From contig NZZG01000169.1 in assembly GCA_002698575.1 (NCBI GenBank), forward strand, positions 22,301 to 55,505: a stretch of 33,205 bases of DNA. The letters are read 5' to 3'. A model generated the notes under the pieces. The model did not search any database. It saw only the letters and a program-made list of their open reading frames with translations, and was not told where the DNA came from. The DNA is from Pimelobacter sp. (GTDB lineage: Bacteria; Actinomycetota; Actinomycetes; Propionibacteriales; Nocardioidaceae). Position 1 is the first letter of the stretch; every line of letters begins with the position of its first letter. Positions 14,741 to 21,796 of this stretch are shown one piece after another. A program made the translations under genes and the position numbers.

Positions 14741-15619
14741 ATGTCCTCCCCGTGGTCCGTCGGCGGCGCCGCCGCCCTCCAGGAGCACGCGCCCACCGCG
14801 GGTGCGGCCCTGGGCGGCCTCGTGGCGCTCTGGCCGGCCGCGCTGAGCGAGATCCAGCTCGCCACGATCCGGATGGTCACCGCCGAGGGACTCGGCCTGA
14901 GCCCGCTCCGCAAGCCGCCGACCGGACCCCGACGTACGGCCGAGGTGCCGCAGGCGATCGTGATGGCCTTCGCCGAGCAGTTCGCCGCCGACGTCTCCGA
15001 GATCGGCGACGACCTGCGCGCCGCCTGGCTCGAGGCGATGGGCAAGGACGCCTTCGACGGTGCGCTGGCGGTCTACGTGGCCGACTTCGTCCCACGGGTC
15101 CGGGTGGTCCTCGACGGACTGTTCGGTCACGACGAGTGGTTCGACACGACGCTGGTCCGCTCCGACCACGCCCGGCTGCTGATGGACGAGTTCATCCACG
15201 AGGTGTCGCTGCTCGACCACCTCGACCCGGTCACCACCGAGCTGGTGCGCTTGCGCGGGGCCCGGCAGCACCAGTGCCGGATCTGCATGGCCAGGCGCAG
15301 CCTGGCCGCCGTGCGCGAGGGAGCGGACGCATCGATGTTCCAGCAGGTCGACGACTACCGCCACAGCACGCTCACCGAGGCCCACCAGGCGGCGCTGGCA
15401 CTCACCGACGCCCTGATCTGGACGCCGGCCAACCTGCGGGCCCGTGACGTCGAGGCGGTCCGCACCAACCTGGAGCCTGCCGAGGCCGTCGAGGTGGTGC
15501 TCGACGTGATGCGCAACGCGACCAACAAGATCGCCGTGGCGCTCGGGGCCGACGCGCCCGAGCAGGCGGGCGTGCAGCTCTTCGAGGTCGACGAGGCCGG
15601 GCGCCTGTACTTCCCGTGA
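14741..15619 (+). CDS. Carboxymuconolactone decarboxylase/AhpD-like protein, two-domain
   Basis: A 292-residue protein. The C-terminal half contains an AhpD-type core, ELVRLRGARQHQCRICMARRSL, with a CxxC at C179/C182, and a matching helical tail (EAHQAALALTDALI...). AhpD proteins normally have a histidine four residues after the second cysteine; here that position is arginine (R186). The N-terminal half repeats the same helical pattern (LSEIQLATIRMV..., IVMAFAEQFAADVSEIGDDLRAAW...) but has no cysteines, so it looks like a degenerate duplicate. A thiol-disulfide or peroxidase-related activity is possible but not secure. TAGGCT lies 7 bases before the ATG, suggesting a leaderless mRNA; GGAG is also 3 bases from the start, so both readings stand. 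Confidence 0.75.
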   Translation: MSSPWSVGGAAALQEHAPTAGAALGGLVALWPAALSEIQLATIRMVTAEGLGLSPLRKPPTGPRRTAEVPQAIVMAFAEQFAADVSEIGDDLRAAWLEAMGKDAFDGALAVYVADFVPRVRVVLDGLFGHDEWFDTTLVRSDHARLLMDEFIHEVSLLDHLDPVTTELVRLRGARQHQCRICMARRSLAAVREGADASMFQQVDDYRHSTLTEAHQAALALTDALIWTPANLRARDVEAVRTNLEPAEAVEVVLDVMRNATNKIAVALGADAPEQAGVQLFEVDEAGRLYFP

Positions 15620-15654
15620 GGGGCATCGGACAGGCAGCGCGATAGATTCGGCTC

Positions 15655-16830
15655 ATGGGCGTGGTGAGCGGCATCGACCGCACGCAGCGCCGGTTCACGC
15701 CGTTCAGCTTCCCGCTGGCGGTGATCTACAAGTTCTTCGACGATCAGGGCAACTACCTGGCGGCGGCGCTGACCTACTACGCGTTCATCGCGATCTTCCC
15801 GCTCCTGCTGCTGGCCTCCTCGATCTTCGGCTTCTTCCTGCAGGGCAACCCCGAGCTGCAGGAGCAGGTCCTCAACTCGGCGCTCGCCACGTTCCCGATC
15901 ATCGGTGACCAGCTGGGCCGTCCCGAGGGGCTGCAGGGCTCGACGGGGGCGGTGATCGTCGGGACGGTCGCCGCGCTGTACGGCGCCCTCGGGCTCGGCG
16001 TGCAGATCCAGAACCTCCTGGCCGTCGCGTGGGCCGTGCCGCGCAACAGCCGACCCAACCCGATCCTGCTGCGAGTCAAGAGCCTCTTCCTGCTGGTCTT
16101 CGCCGGGCTCGCGGTCCTGGGCATCTCGATCTTCTCCGCGATCGGCGCCAACACCGAGGTCTTCGGCGACCGGCTCAACGGCACCATCCGGATCCTCATC
16201 CAGGTGGCCACGGTGATCATCGTCGGGCTCGTGCTGACCGCGCTGTTCCGCTTCGCCCGGGCACCCAGCCCGCAGCGGATGCGCAGCGCCCCGGGGGCCT
16301 TCACCGTCGCGATCCTGTGGCAGGGGCTGCAGTACGTCGGCACGGTCTACGCGACCAACGTCCTCAACGAGACGAGCAGCCTCAACCAGACCTTCGGCCT
16401 GGTGCTCGGGCTGATCGGCATCATCTACATCGCGGCCGTGATGGCCGTCTTCGGTCTGGAGGTCAACGTCGTGATCGCTCGTCGACTGTGGCCGCGCGCG
16501 TTGCTCACGCCGTTCACCGACCAGGTCGACCTGACCGAGGCCGACCGGCGCGCGTACGCGATGTACGCCCAGATGCAGCGGCACAAGGGGTTCGAGACGG
16601 TCGCGGTGCGCTTCGACGGTCGCGACGGCGGCACCCACGAGATCGTCCTCGAGCCGCACGCCAGGGGCCCCGAGACGCGGGTGCTGACCGAGCCGACCGT
16701 GGAGGTGCCGGTGCACCAGCGGCGGCGCCGGCAGAAGACACCGAAGATGCGGGAGACGGGGGAGACACGAGAGGCCCGGGGCGCGCCGACCTCGCAGGAC
16801 TCGTCCCCGCCGGGGCCTACGCCGGGCTGA
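15655..16830 (+). CDS. YihY/virulence factor BrkB-family inner membrane protein
   Basis: A 391-residue membrane protein with about six hydrophobic helices between residues 35 and 275. It shows family patterns such as YLAAALTYYAFIAIFPLLLLASSIFGF, GALGLGVQIQNLLAVAWAVPR and GIIYIAAVMAVFGLEVNVVIARRLWPRAL. The C-terminal 110 residues are hydrophilic and end in a basic then Pro/Ser-rich tail, probably cytosolic. The function of the family is unsettled; it was once annotated as ribonuclease BN. TAGATT is 6 bases before the ATG with no Shine-Dalgarno sequence, so a leaderless mRNA is likely. Its last 14 bases overlap the end of the convergent phosphatase gene. Confidence 0.88.
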   Translation: MGVVSGIDRTQRRFTPFSFPLAVIYKFFDDQGNYLAAALTYYAFIAIFPLLLLASSIFGFFLQGNPELQEQVLNSALATFPIIGDQLGRPEGLQGSTGAVIVGTVAALYGALGLGVQIQNLLAVAWAVPRNSRPNPILLRVKSLFLLVFAGLAVLGISIFSAIGANTEVFGDRLNGTIRILIQVATVIIVGLVLTALFRFARAPSPQRMRSAPGAFTVAILWQGLQYVGTVYATNVLNETSSLNQTFGLVLGLIGIIYIAAVMAVFGLEVNVVIARRLWPRALLTPFTDQVDLTEADRRAYAMYAQMQRHKGFETVAVRFDGRDGGTHEIVLEPHARGPETRVLTEPTVEVPVHQRRRRQKTPKMRETGETREARGAPTSQDSSPPGPTPG

Positions 16831-17584
16831 GCAGCCGCGCGCGCAGCGCGGTCACGGTGTCGTCGTCCAGGCCGAGCCCGTCGCGCAGGTAGGCCTCGAG
16901 CCCGCCGTATGTCGACTCCACGGCCTCGTCGGCCGCCGCGAGGTAGGAGGCGTCGGCGACCATGATCCGCTCGAAGACCGGCACCCGGTCCTCACCGAGG
17001 TGCTCGCGCACCATCGTGAGGTATTTCGTGCGGGTCGCCCGCCCGATGTCGTTGGTGCGCAGGTAGTCGGCGAGCACGACCTCCTCGGCCACCCCGACCA
17101 TCCGCAGCAGGAGCGCCGAGGTCCAGCCGGTGCGGTCCTTGCCCGCCGTGCAGTGGAAGAGCTGGGCCGACGTCGAGGCGGCCAGGCCGCGCAGCAGCGT
17201 GGCGAAGGACGCGCGGGAGGCGGGGTCGGTGACGAAGCGGCGGTAGACCTCGCGCAGGGCCTCCTCGGCGGCCGCCGGGTCGGCCAGCTCGGCGCCGACG
17301 CCGTGCGGGATGCCGGTGACCTCGACGTGGTGCCAGGAGGCGCCGGGCACCACGACGTCCGGGTGGGCCTCGACCTCCGTAGCCTCGCGGAGGTCGTAGA
17401 TGGCGGTGATGCCGAGGTCGGTGATGGTGCTCGCGTCCTCGTGGGTGAGCTGGAGCTCGTTGGAGCGGAAGAAGACGCCACGTCGCAGGGGGGTCCCGTC
17501 GCTCGCGACGTAGCCGTCGCCGGCGACGTCTCGGAAGTTGTCGGCCGAGGCCAACCGGATCAGCTCGTCGCCCAGGTTGCTCAC
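16817..17584 (-). CDS. Tyrosine/dual-specificity protein phosphatase (Y_phosphatase3, MptpB-like)
   Basis: A 255-residue phosphatase starting at GTG. The active-site P-loop HCTAGKDRTGW lies at 144-154, with nucleophile C145 and R151; the lysine and aspartate in GKDR are typical of the MptpB/Y_phosphatase3 family. The N-terminal NFRDVAG (16-22) and the IYDLRE segment (62-67) are also family marks. These enzymes dephosphorylate phosphotyrosine or phosphoinositides; MptpB is secreted by Mycobacterium tuberculosis, but no signal peptide is visible here and a housekeeping role is as likely. TACCCT lies 6 bases before the GTG, suggesting a leaderless mRNA. The 3' end overlaps the BrkB-family gene by 14 bases, tail to tail. 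Confidence 0.9.
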   Translation of the reverse strand: MSNLGDELIRLASADNFRDVAGDGYVASDGTPLRRGVFFRSNELQLTHEDASTITDLGITAIYDLREATEVEAHPDVVVPGASWHHVEVTGIPHGVGAELADPAAAEEALREVYRRFVTDPASRASFATLLRGLAASTSAQLFHCTAGKDRTGWTSALLLRMVGVAEEVVLADYLRTNDIGRATRTKYLTMVREHLGEDRVPVFERIMVADASYLAAADEAVESTYGGLEAYLRDGLGLDDDTVTALRARLLSPA

Positions 17585-17742
17585 GGCCCCAGGGTAGGAG
17601 ACCTCTTCACTTCTCGGGGACGCGTCCGGATGACCAGGTGGTGAACCCTCAGGAGGGACTACCTCTCGGCGTGCGGCCTAGTCACTGTGGGGCAGGAGAG
17701 GTGCCACCCGCACGGGCCTGTCCTGCTGGGGCGGACGACGCG

Positions 17743-17959
17743 TAGAGTTTCCCGCGGCGGCACTGGGGAGAGTCGCCACCTATGGGAGGGAGATCTGCTC
17801 TCGCGTCACGCGGTAGAGCAGACCACCCGCAGTTCCAGAGCCCGGAGGCGCATCCGGGCCGAGGACGAAGGCGCCGACTCGGGTCGGTGGCCCTTCGCCC
17901 CCCTCGACATCTCCGGATTTCTCTGGACGTCCCCGGCCGCTCGGCCGCACACTTCTCCC
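17743..17959 (+). ncRNA. Strongly structured 5' leader or small RNA before the PLDNc gene, unidentified
   Basis: A gap of 375 bases separates the phosphatase start and the next gene. TAGAGT (17743-17748) is a good -10 box, placing a transcript start near 17755. Just after it, GGCACTGG (17759-17766) can pair with CCAGAGCC (17835-17842), enclosing a long hairpin: GGGAGG (17784-17789) with CCACCC (17823-17828), then TCTGCTCT (17794-17801) with AGAGCAGA (17815-17822), then CGCG/CGCG. Two further hairpins follow: GCCCGGA-N6-TCCGGGC (17840-17859) and a GAAGG/CCTTC plus CCGAC/GTCGG stem with a TCGG loop (17867-17896). CGGCCG-CT-CGGCCG (17934-17947) sits just before the GTG. I recognise no known riboswitch, 6S, SRP, tmRNA or RNase P signature. 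The frame running through here encodes nothing protein-like. Confidence 0.5.
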
Positions 17960-18394
17960 GTGATCAAGATCCAGCTCTTCCTCGGGTTCGTGACCTTCGC
18001 CCTGTGGGTCTACTGCCTCATCAGCGTCATCACGACCCCGCAGGGGTCCATCCGCAACCTGCAGAAGCCGATCTGGCTGATCCTGGTGCTCCTCTTCCCG
18101 CTGGTCGGGTCGATCGCCTGGCTGGTCGCCGGTCGCCCCGAGTCGGCTCCCCGGCGTCCGGGTGCCTACGAGCGCAACGCGCCGGCCTACCCCGAGTACG
18201 ACCGCCCCGGCCGGGCCGCCGCGGTCGACCAGGCCGCCGACGAGGAGTTCCTCCGGGGCGTGCGTGCGCGTGCCGAGGAGCAGCGCAAGCGGCACGAGCA
18301 GGCGCGGGGCGAGCGCGAGCGGTTGGCTGCCGAGGAGCGCGCTCGCTACCGGTCGCGGCCGCCCGCTGTCGACGGGGCGCCCGAGGACGCCTGA
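17960..18394 (+). CDS. PLDNc-domain (phospholipase D nuclease N-terminal type) membrane protein
   Basis: I start at the GTG at 17960, where the protein becomes recognisable (IKIQLFLGFVTFALWVYCLISVITT); this gives 144 residues. Two transmembrane helices, at about 3-22 and 33-51, flank a short loop with PQGSIRNLQKPIWL, and WLVAGRP follows the second helix. This is the PLDNc domain found at the N-terminus of cardiolipin synthases and as a stand-alone actinobacterial protein. The rest (about 60-144) is soluble, very rich in Arg, Glu and Ala (EEQRKRHEQARGERERLAAEERARYR), and likely a helix or coiled coil. No phospholipase catalytic domain is present, so it is not an enzyme by itself. No Shine-Dalgarno sequence is visible; the structured leader ends immediately before the start codon and may control it. 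Confidence 0.8.
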   Translation: MIKIQLFLGFVTFALWVYCLISVITTPQGSIRNLQKPIWLILVLLFPLVGSIAWLVAGRPESAPRRPGAYERNAPAYPEYDRPGRAAAVDQAADEEFLRGVRARAEEQRKRHEQARGERERLAAEERARYRSRPPAVDGAPEDA

Positions 18395-18398
18395 GCAG

Positions 18399-18412
18399 AC
18401 GCCGGTCGGCGT
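18399..18412. terminator. Hairpin after the PLDNc gene
   Basis: ACGCC-GGTC-GGCGT is a perfect 5-bp stem with a tetraloop, 4 bases after the stop codon and upstream of a convergent gene. No T-tract follows. Confidence 0.35.
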
Positions 18413-18474
18413 GCGAGGAGCGCCGGCGACGCGCCTTGAGACAAAACGAGCCTGCACGCGGCCGTTCGGCTGTC

Positions 18475-18522
18475 GGGGTTTCGAGGCCGCTCTTTCCTCG
18501 CGGCACCTCAACCACCGTCGGG
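18475..18522 (+). repeat. REP-like palindromic element, second copy
   Basis: This element carries the arms GGGGTTTCGAGG (18475-18486) and CCTCAACCACCGTCGGG (18506-18522), identical to those at 12791-12835, around a different loop in which CCGC and GCGG can pair. It occupies the space between convergent genes and ends 2 bases before the stop codon of the DUF1295 gene. From memory, similar sequences are scattered through Nocardioides-like genomes; I cannot verify this here. Confidence 0.7.
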
Positions 18523-18524
18523 CG

Positions 18525-19349
18525 TCAGTCGCCGAGCGTCGGCGGGCGCGGGAAGAAGAGCGGCACCCGCGCGGCGTACTCGTCCCAGCCGGGGCGCTGG
18601 CTCATCGTCTTCTCGAGCAGCTTGGCCCCGGTGACGTTGCGGATGAAGAAGGTCATCGCGGCCGGGCAGGCGATGGTCGCCAGCCCCACGACCCAGCCCG
18701 AGCCCAGGCCGGCCGCGAGCCAGAGCCCCCACCACATGCAGGCGTCGCCGAAGTAGTTGGGGTGGCGCGTCCACGCCCACAGGCCGGTGTCCATCACGGG
18801 CGGACGCTCGTCCTTGGGTCGAGCCTTGTACGCGGCCAGCTGGCGGTCCCCGATCGTCTCGAAGGAGAAGCCGACGGCCCAGACGAGCACCCCCAGCACC
18901 ACGGTCGGCACGTACGCCGTCCCGACGACCGCGCCGACGGCCACCGGCAGCGCCACGAACCACTGCACGATGCCCTGGACGGCGAAGACCCGTCGTACGG
19001 CGGTCCCGAGGCCCACCTCGGAGAGCGAGCCGCCCAGCATCTCGGCGTAGCGGGGATCCTCCTGGCCGGCGTGCTCGCCGAGCGCGCGCGAGCGCACGTG
19101 CCAGCCGAGGCGGCCGCCCCAGACGGCGACGAGCACCAGCACCACCCACCGACGCCCGTCCGCGTCGTCGGCGGCGAAGCCCACCAGGGCCGCGACCAGG
19201 GCGACGGCCACGAAACCCAGACCCCATGCGACGTCGACGACCGCGACCTTGTCGAGCTGCCGGGCGCGCAGGGCGGCGGCCCCCATCGACACCGTGACCG
19301 TCGCGAGGGCGGCCAGCAGCACGACGAGGATCGAGGGGAAGGTGTCCAT
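18525..19349 (-). CDS. DUF1295 integral membrane protein (steroid 5-alpha-reductase-like)
   Basis: A 274-residue polytopic membrane protein with about seven hydrophobic segments. It has the DUF1295 marks QLDKVAVVDVAWGLGFV (31-47), DTGLWAWTRHPNYFGDACMWWGLWL (187-211, with the conserved TRHPNYFGD) and the C-terminal LLEKTMSQRPGWDEYAARVP segment. The fold is related to steroid 5-alpha-reductases and isoprenylcysteine methyltransferases, so an NADPH-linked lipid reduction is possible but unproven. In Mycobacterium tuberculosis a DUF1295 gene (Rv0446c) lies directly beside sigK and ufaA1; here it is about 3 kb from the rest of that set, with a gluconate module in between. TACCCT lies 6 bases before the ATG, which suggests a leaderless mRNA. 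Confidence 0.87.
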   Translation of the reverse strand: MDTFPSILVVLLAALATVTVSMGAAALRARQLDKVAVVDVAWGLGFVAVALVAALVGFAADDADGRRWVVLVLVAVWGGRLGWHVRSRALGEHAGQEDPRYAEMLGGSLSEVGLGTAVRRVFAVQGIVQWFVALPVAVGAVVGTAYVPTVVLGVLVWAVGFSFETIGDRQLAAYKARPKDERPPVMDTGLWAWTRHPNYFGDACMWWGLWLAAGLGSGWVVGLATIACPAAMTFFIRNVTGAKLLEKTMSQRPGWDEYAARVPLFFPRPPTLGD

Positions 19350-19422
19350 GTCGGAAGGGTAGTGAGCACCCAGGGGTGACCGCACGACCGGAGGGGCGTC
19401 ACCCGAGGGGAGCACTCAGAGG

Positions 19423-19442
19423 TTGTCAAAGGTAGTACCTTT
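19423..19442 (+). promoter_or_regulatory. Predicted GntR/FadR-type operator and -35 box before gntP
   Basis: AAAGGTAGTACCTTT (19428-19442) is an inverted repeat with 7-base arms around one central base. Its GTAGTAC core fits the GTnnnAC consensus of the FadR subfamily of GntR regulators. TTGTCA (19423-19428), a good -35 box, touches its left end, so a bound regulator would block RNA polymerase. The matching regulator, an FCD-type GntR protein, is encoded at 21014-21730. Binding is inferred. Confidence 0.7.
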
Positions 19443-19506
19443 CGTGCATCCTGGCGAGACGCGCGTCACACGTCGACGTCGCGGCATCTCGAGACCTGGA
19501 GGACCC

Positions 19507-21000
19507 GTGGACCCCATCACCCCCGTGCACGGCACGACCACGCTGCTGCTCATCGCTGCTGCAGCCGTGGCCCTGCTGCTGCTCCTGATCATCCGCGTGC
19601 GGCTGCACGCGTTCGTCGCGCTGGTGCTGGTCAGCGTCGTGACCGCGGTCGCTGCCGGCATCCCGACCTCGGACGTCCCCACCGCCCTGCTCTCCGGCTT
19701 CGGGAGCACGCTGGGCTCCGTGGCGCTGCTCGTCGGCTTCGGCGTGATGCTGGGCAGGCTGCTGGAGGTGACCGGCGGTGCCCAGGTGCTCGCCGACACC
19801 CTGATCAGCCGCTTCGGCGAGAGGCGGGCGCCGCTCGCGCTGGGAGTGGCCGCGCTGCTCTTCGGGTTCCCGATCTTCTTCGACGCCGGCCTGGTCGTCT
19901 TCCTTCCCATCATCATCACCGTCGCGCGGCGTTTCGGCGGCTCGGTCCTGCTCTACGCCCTGCCGGCGGCGGGAGCCTTCGCCGCCATGCACGCCCTCGT
20001 GCCGCCGCACCCCGGCCCCGTGGCGGCCGCCGACTTCCTCGGCGGTGACATCGGCACGATCCTGCTGATCAACCTCCCCGTCGCCGTCGTCGCCTGGTAC
20101 GTCGGGGTCTACCTCTTCTCGCGCCTGATCGGGCGCCGGGTGCACGTCGACGTGCCCGGGCTCCTCTTCGGCCCGGCCGCGGGTGCCGACGGTTCCACGC
20201 CGGACGCCCGGACAGGCCGCGTCGGTGGCGTGGAGCCCGGGACCGCCGCAGTGCTCACCGACGGCCGTGCCGCCGCCACCGCCCCTGCCCCGGTCGTCTC
20301 GCCGGGAGGTGCGGCCCCGTCGTTCGGCCTCGTGCTCGGCCTGCTGCTGCTCCCGCTCGTGCTCATCGCCGGCAACACGGTGATCTCGACCCTTGCCTCG
20401 GCGGGCACCGTCGACGCCGAGGCCACCTGGGTCACCTCGTTGCAGCTGCTGGGCAACACCCCGATCGCCCTGCTGATCACGCTGCTCGCCGCCATCGGCC
20501 TGCTCGGCACCCGGGACGGACGCACGCTCGAGGACACCACGAAGCTGCTGGACCAGTCCCTGGCGCCGATCTGCTCGATCATCCTGATCACCGGGGCCGG
20601 CGGCATGTTCGGCGGCGTGCTGCGTGCCAGCGGGATCGGGGAGTCGCTGACCTCGTCGCTCTCCGACCTCGGCCTGCCGATCCTGCTGCAGGCGTTCGTC
20701 ATCGCCACGATCCTGCGCGTCGCCCAGGGCTCGGCCACCGTCGCGCTGACCACCACGGCCGGCCTCATCGCAGCCCAGGTCGCGGCCGGCGGGTACGGCG
20801 ACGTGCAGATCGCCGCGCTCGTGATCGCCATCGCTGCGGGAGCCACGGTGCTGTCCCACGTCAACGACTCGGGCTTCTGGCTGGTCAGCCGCTTCTTCGA
20901 GATGGACGAGGCCACCACGCTCAAGACCTGGACGGTCATGGAGACCACGTTGGGGCTCTCGGCGTTCGCCCTCTCGGTGCTCGTCTGGGTCGCCGGATGA
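19507..21000 (+). CDS. gntP: GntP-family gluconate:H+ symporter
   Basis: The GTG at 19507 has a strong GGAGG ribosome site 4 bases upstream, so I prefer it to an earlier TTG; the protein has 497 residues. It is a polytopic permease with a dozen or more hydrophobic stretches and typical GntP patterns: ALLSGFGSTLGSVALLVGFGVMLGRLLEVTGGAQ, FGFPIFFDAGLVVFLPI, HALVPPHPGPVAAA, ILITGAGGMFGGVLRASGIG and HVNDSGFWLVSRFFEM. It imports D-gluconate or a related sugar acid. A hydrophilic loop of about 65 residues (roughly 215-280, Gly/Ala/Pro-rich) is longer than usual. The GntR-type operator in front and the neighbouring gntR and gntK define a gluconate module. Confidence 0.93.
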   Translation: MDPITPVHGTTTLLLIAAAAVALLLLLIIRVRLHAFVALVLVSVVTAVAAGIPTSDVPTALLSGFGSTLGSVALLVGFGVMLGRLLEVTGGAQVLADTLISRFGERRAPLALGVAALLFGFPIFFDAGLVVFLPIIITVARRFGGSVLLYALPAAGAFAAMHALVPPHPGPVAAADFLGGDIGTILLINLPVAVVAWYVGVYLFSRLIGRRVHVDVPGLLFGPAAGADGSTPDARTGRVGGVEPGTAAVLTDGRAAATAPAPVVSPGGAAPSFGLVLGLLLLPLVLIAGNTVISTLASAGTVDAEATWVTSLQLLGNTPIALLITLLAAIGLLGTRDGRTLEDTTKLLDQSLAPICSIILITGAGGMFGGVLRASGIGESLTSSLSDLGLPILLQAFVIATILRVAQGSATVALTTTAGLIAAQVAAGGYGDVQIAALVIAIAAGATVLSHVNDSGFWLVSRFFEMDEATTLKTWTVMETTLGLSAFALSVLVWVAG

Positions 21001-21013
21001 CGCAGGAGCCTGC

Positions 21014-21730
21014 TCAGACCGACCGGTCGGTCCCGGGTCCCTCGTCCGACAGCTCGGCGATGCCGGAGACCACCTCGAGGCACAGCGCGGTCATCGCCGT
21101 GCGCGCTGTCTCGGCGTCCCCGCCGGCCACCGCCGCGGCCACCAGCGTGTGCAGGTCGCGTGCCTCCGGCTTCGGCTCGGGAGGCATCAGGTGGTGGTCG
21201 GTGCGGCCGCGCAGCACCTCCTCGACGACGTCGCACAGGCCGGCGAACATCGCGTTGCCGGAGGTCCGGAGCAGCAGCCGGTGGAAGGCCACGTCGTGCT
21301 CGAGGAACGCCTTCAGGTCCCCGGCTGCTCCGGTCTCCTCCATCCGCTCGGCGAGGGCCACCAGCTCGGTCCGCACGGAGGCGTCGGCCCTGGTGGCCGC
21401 CATCGCCGCGGCCGCCGGCTCCACCGCGGCCCGGAGCTGGGCGAGCTCCTCGAGGTGGTCGCCCCGCCCGGGGCCGTCGAGTCGCCAGCGGATCACAGCC
21501 GGGTCGAAGGCGTCCCAGTCCTCGCGTGGCAGCACGGTGACGCCGGTGCGACGCCGGCTACGCACCAGCCCCATCGAGGCGAGCACCTGCACGACCTCGC
21601 GGGCGATCGTGCGGGAGATCTCGAACTCGTTGCCGAGCCACTCCAACGTGATCCTGGTGCCCGGCTCCAGCGAGCCCTGCACGATGCGTCCACCCAGCTC
21701 GCGAATAGCGTTGTGGTACACCGTGGACAT
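21014..21730 (-). CDS. gntR: GntR-family regulator, FCD (FadR) subfamily
   Basis: A 238-residue regulator. The N-terminal winged helix-turn-helix (about 5-68) shows ELGGRIVQGSLEPGTRITLEWLGNEFEISRTIAREVVQVLASMGLV, followed by a basic wing (RSRRRTGVTVLP). The C-terminal FCD domain has LRAAVEPAAAAMAA (99-112) and the metal/ligand residues D146 and H150 (EHDVAFHRLLL) with H194. It lies between the permease and the kinase, convergent with gntP and divergent from gntK, so it is probably the gluconate-responsive repressor of both. The operator at 19428-19442 fits its subfamily; I see no second copy in the 66-base gap before gntK. TAGGGT lies 7 bases before the ATG, which suggests a leaderless mRNA. 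Confidence 0.88.
   Translation of the reverse strand: MSTVYHNAIRELGGRIVQGSLEPGTRITLEWLGNEFEISRTIAREVVQVLASMGLVRSRRRTGVTVLPREDWDAFDPAVIRWRLDGPGRGDHLEELAQLRAAVEPAAAAMAATRADASVRTELVALAERMEETGAAGDLKAFLEHDVAFHRLLLRTSGNAMFAGLCDVVEEVLRGRTDHHLMPPEPKPEARDLHTLVAAAVAGGDAETARTAMTALCLEVVSGIAELSDEGPGTDRSV
21017..21032. terminator. 16-bp perfect palindrome between gntP and gntR ends
   Basis: GACCGACCGGTCGGTC is an exact palindrome, lying 17 bases after the gntP stop and inside the last codons of the convergent gntR gene. It can form a 6-bp stem with a CCGG loop and so serve as a terminator for gntP. The same symmetry also resembles TetR-family operators, an alternative I cannot exclude. Confidence 0.4.
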
Positions 21731-21796
21731 GCCCCGAACCCTAGTCGCGCGCCGGCGTCAGGCAGCTCTCCTCGTCCGGTCCGGGCAGGTCGCCCC

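Noticed and set aside
17755..17910. Known RNA genes (RNase P RNA, tmRNA, SRP RNA, 6C RNA, cobalamin or c-di-AMP riboswitch)
   Set aside because: None of the conserved sequence boxes I know for these classes is present. A single run of six C at 17898-17903 is not in a hairpin loop, so 6C RNA is not supported.
17687..17959. N-terminal extension of the PLDNc protein by 91 residues
   Set aside because: The frame is open, but the residues are low-complexity and Arg/Ser-rich. The DNA instead shows nested inverted repeats and a -10 box, so it reads as a structured leader.
19423..19506. TTG start for GntP at 19423
   Set aside because: It would place the operator and -35 box inside the gene. The GTG at 19507 has a strong GGAGG site at the right distance.
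21149..21796. Upstream extension of gluconokinase over gntR
   Set aside because: The sequence is antisense to gntR with biased composition; the kinase P-loop begins 16 residues after the GTG at 21797, the normal length.
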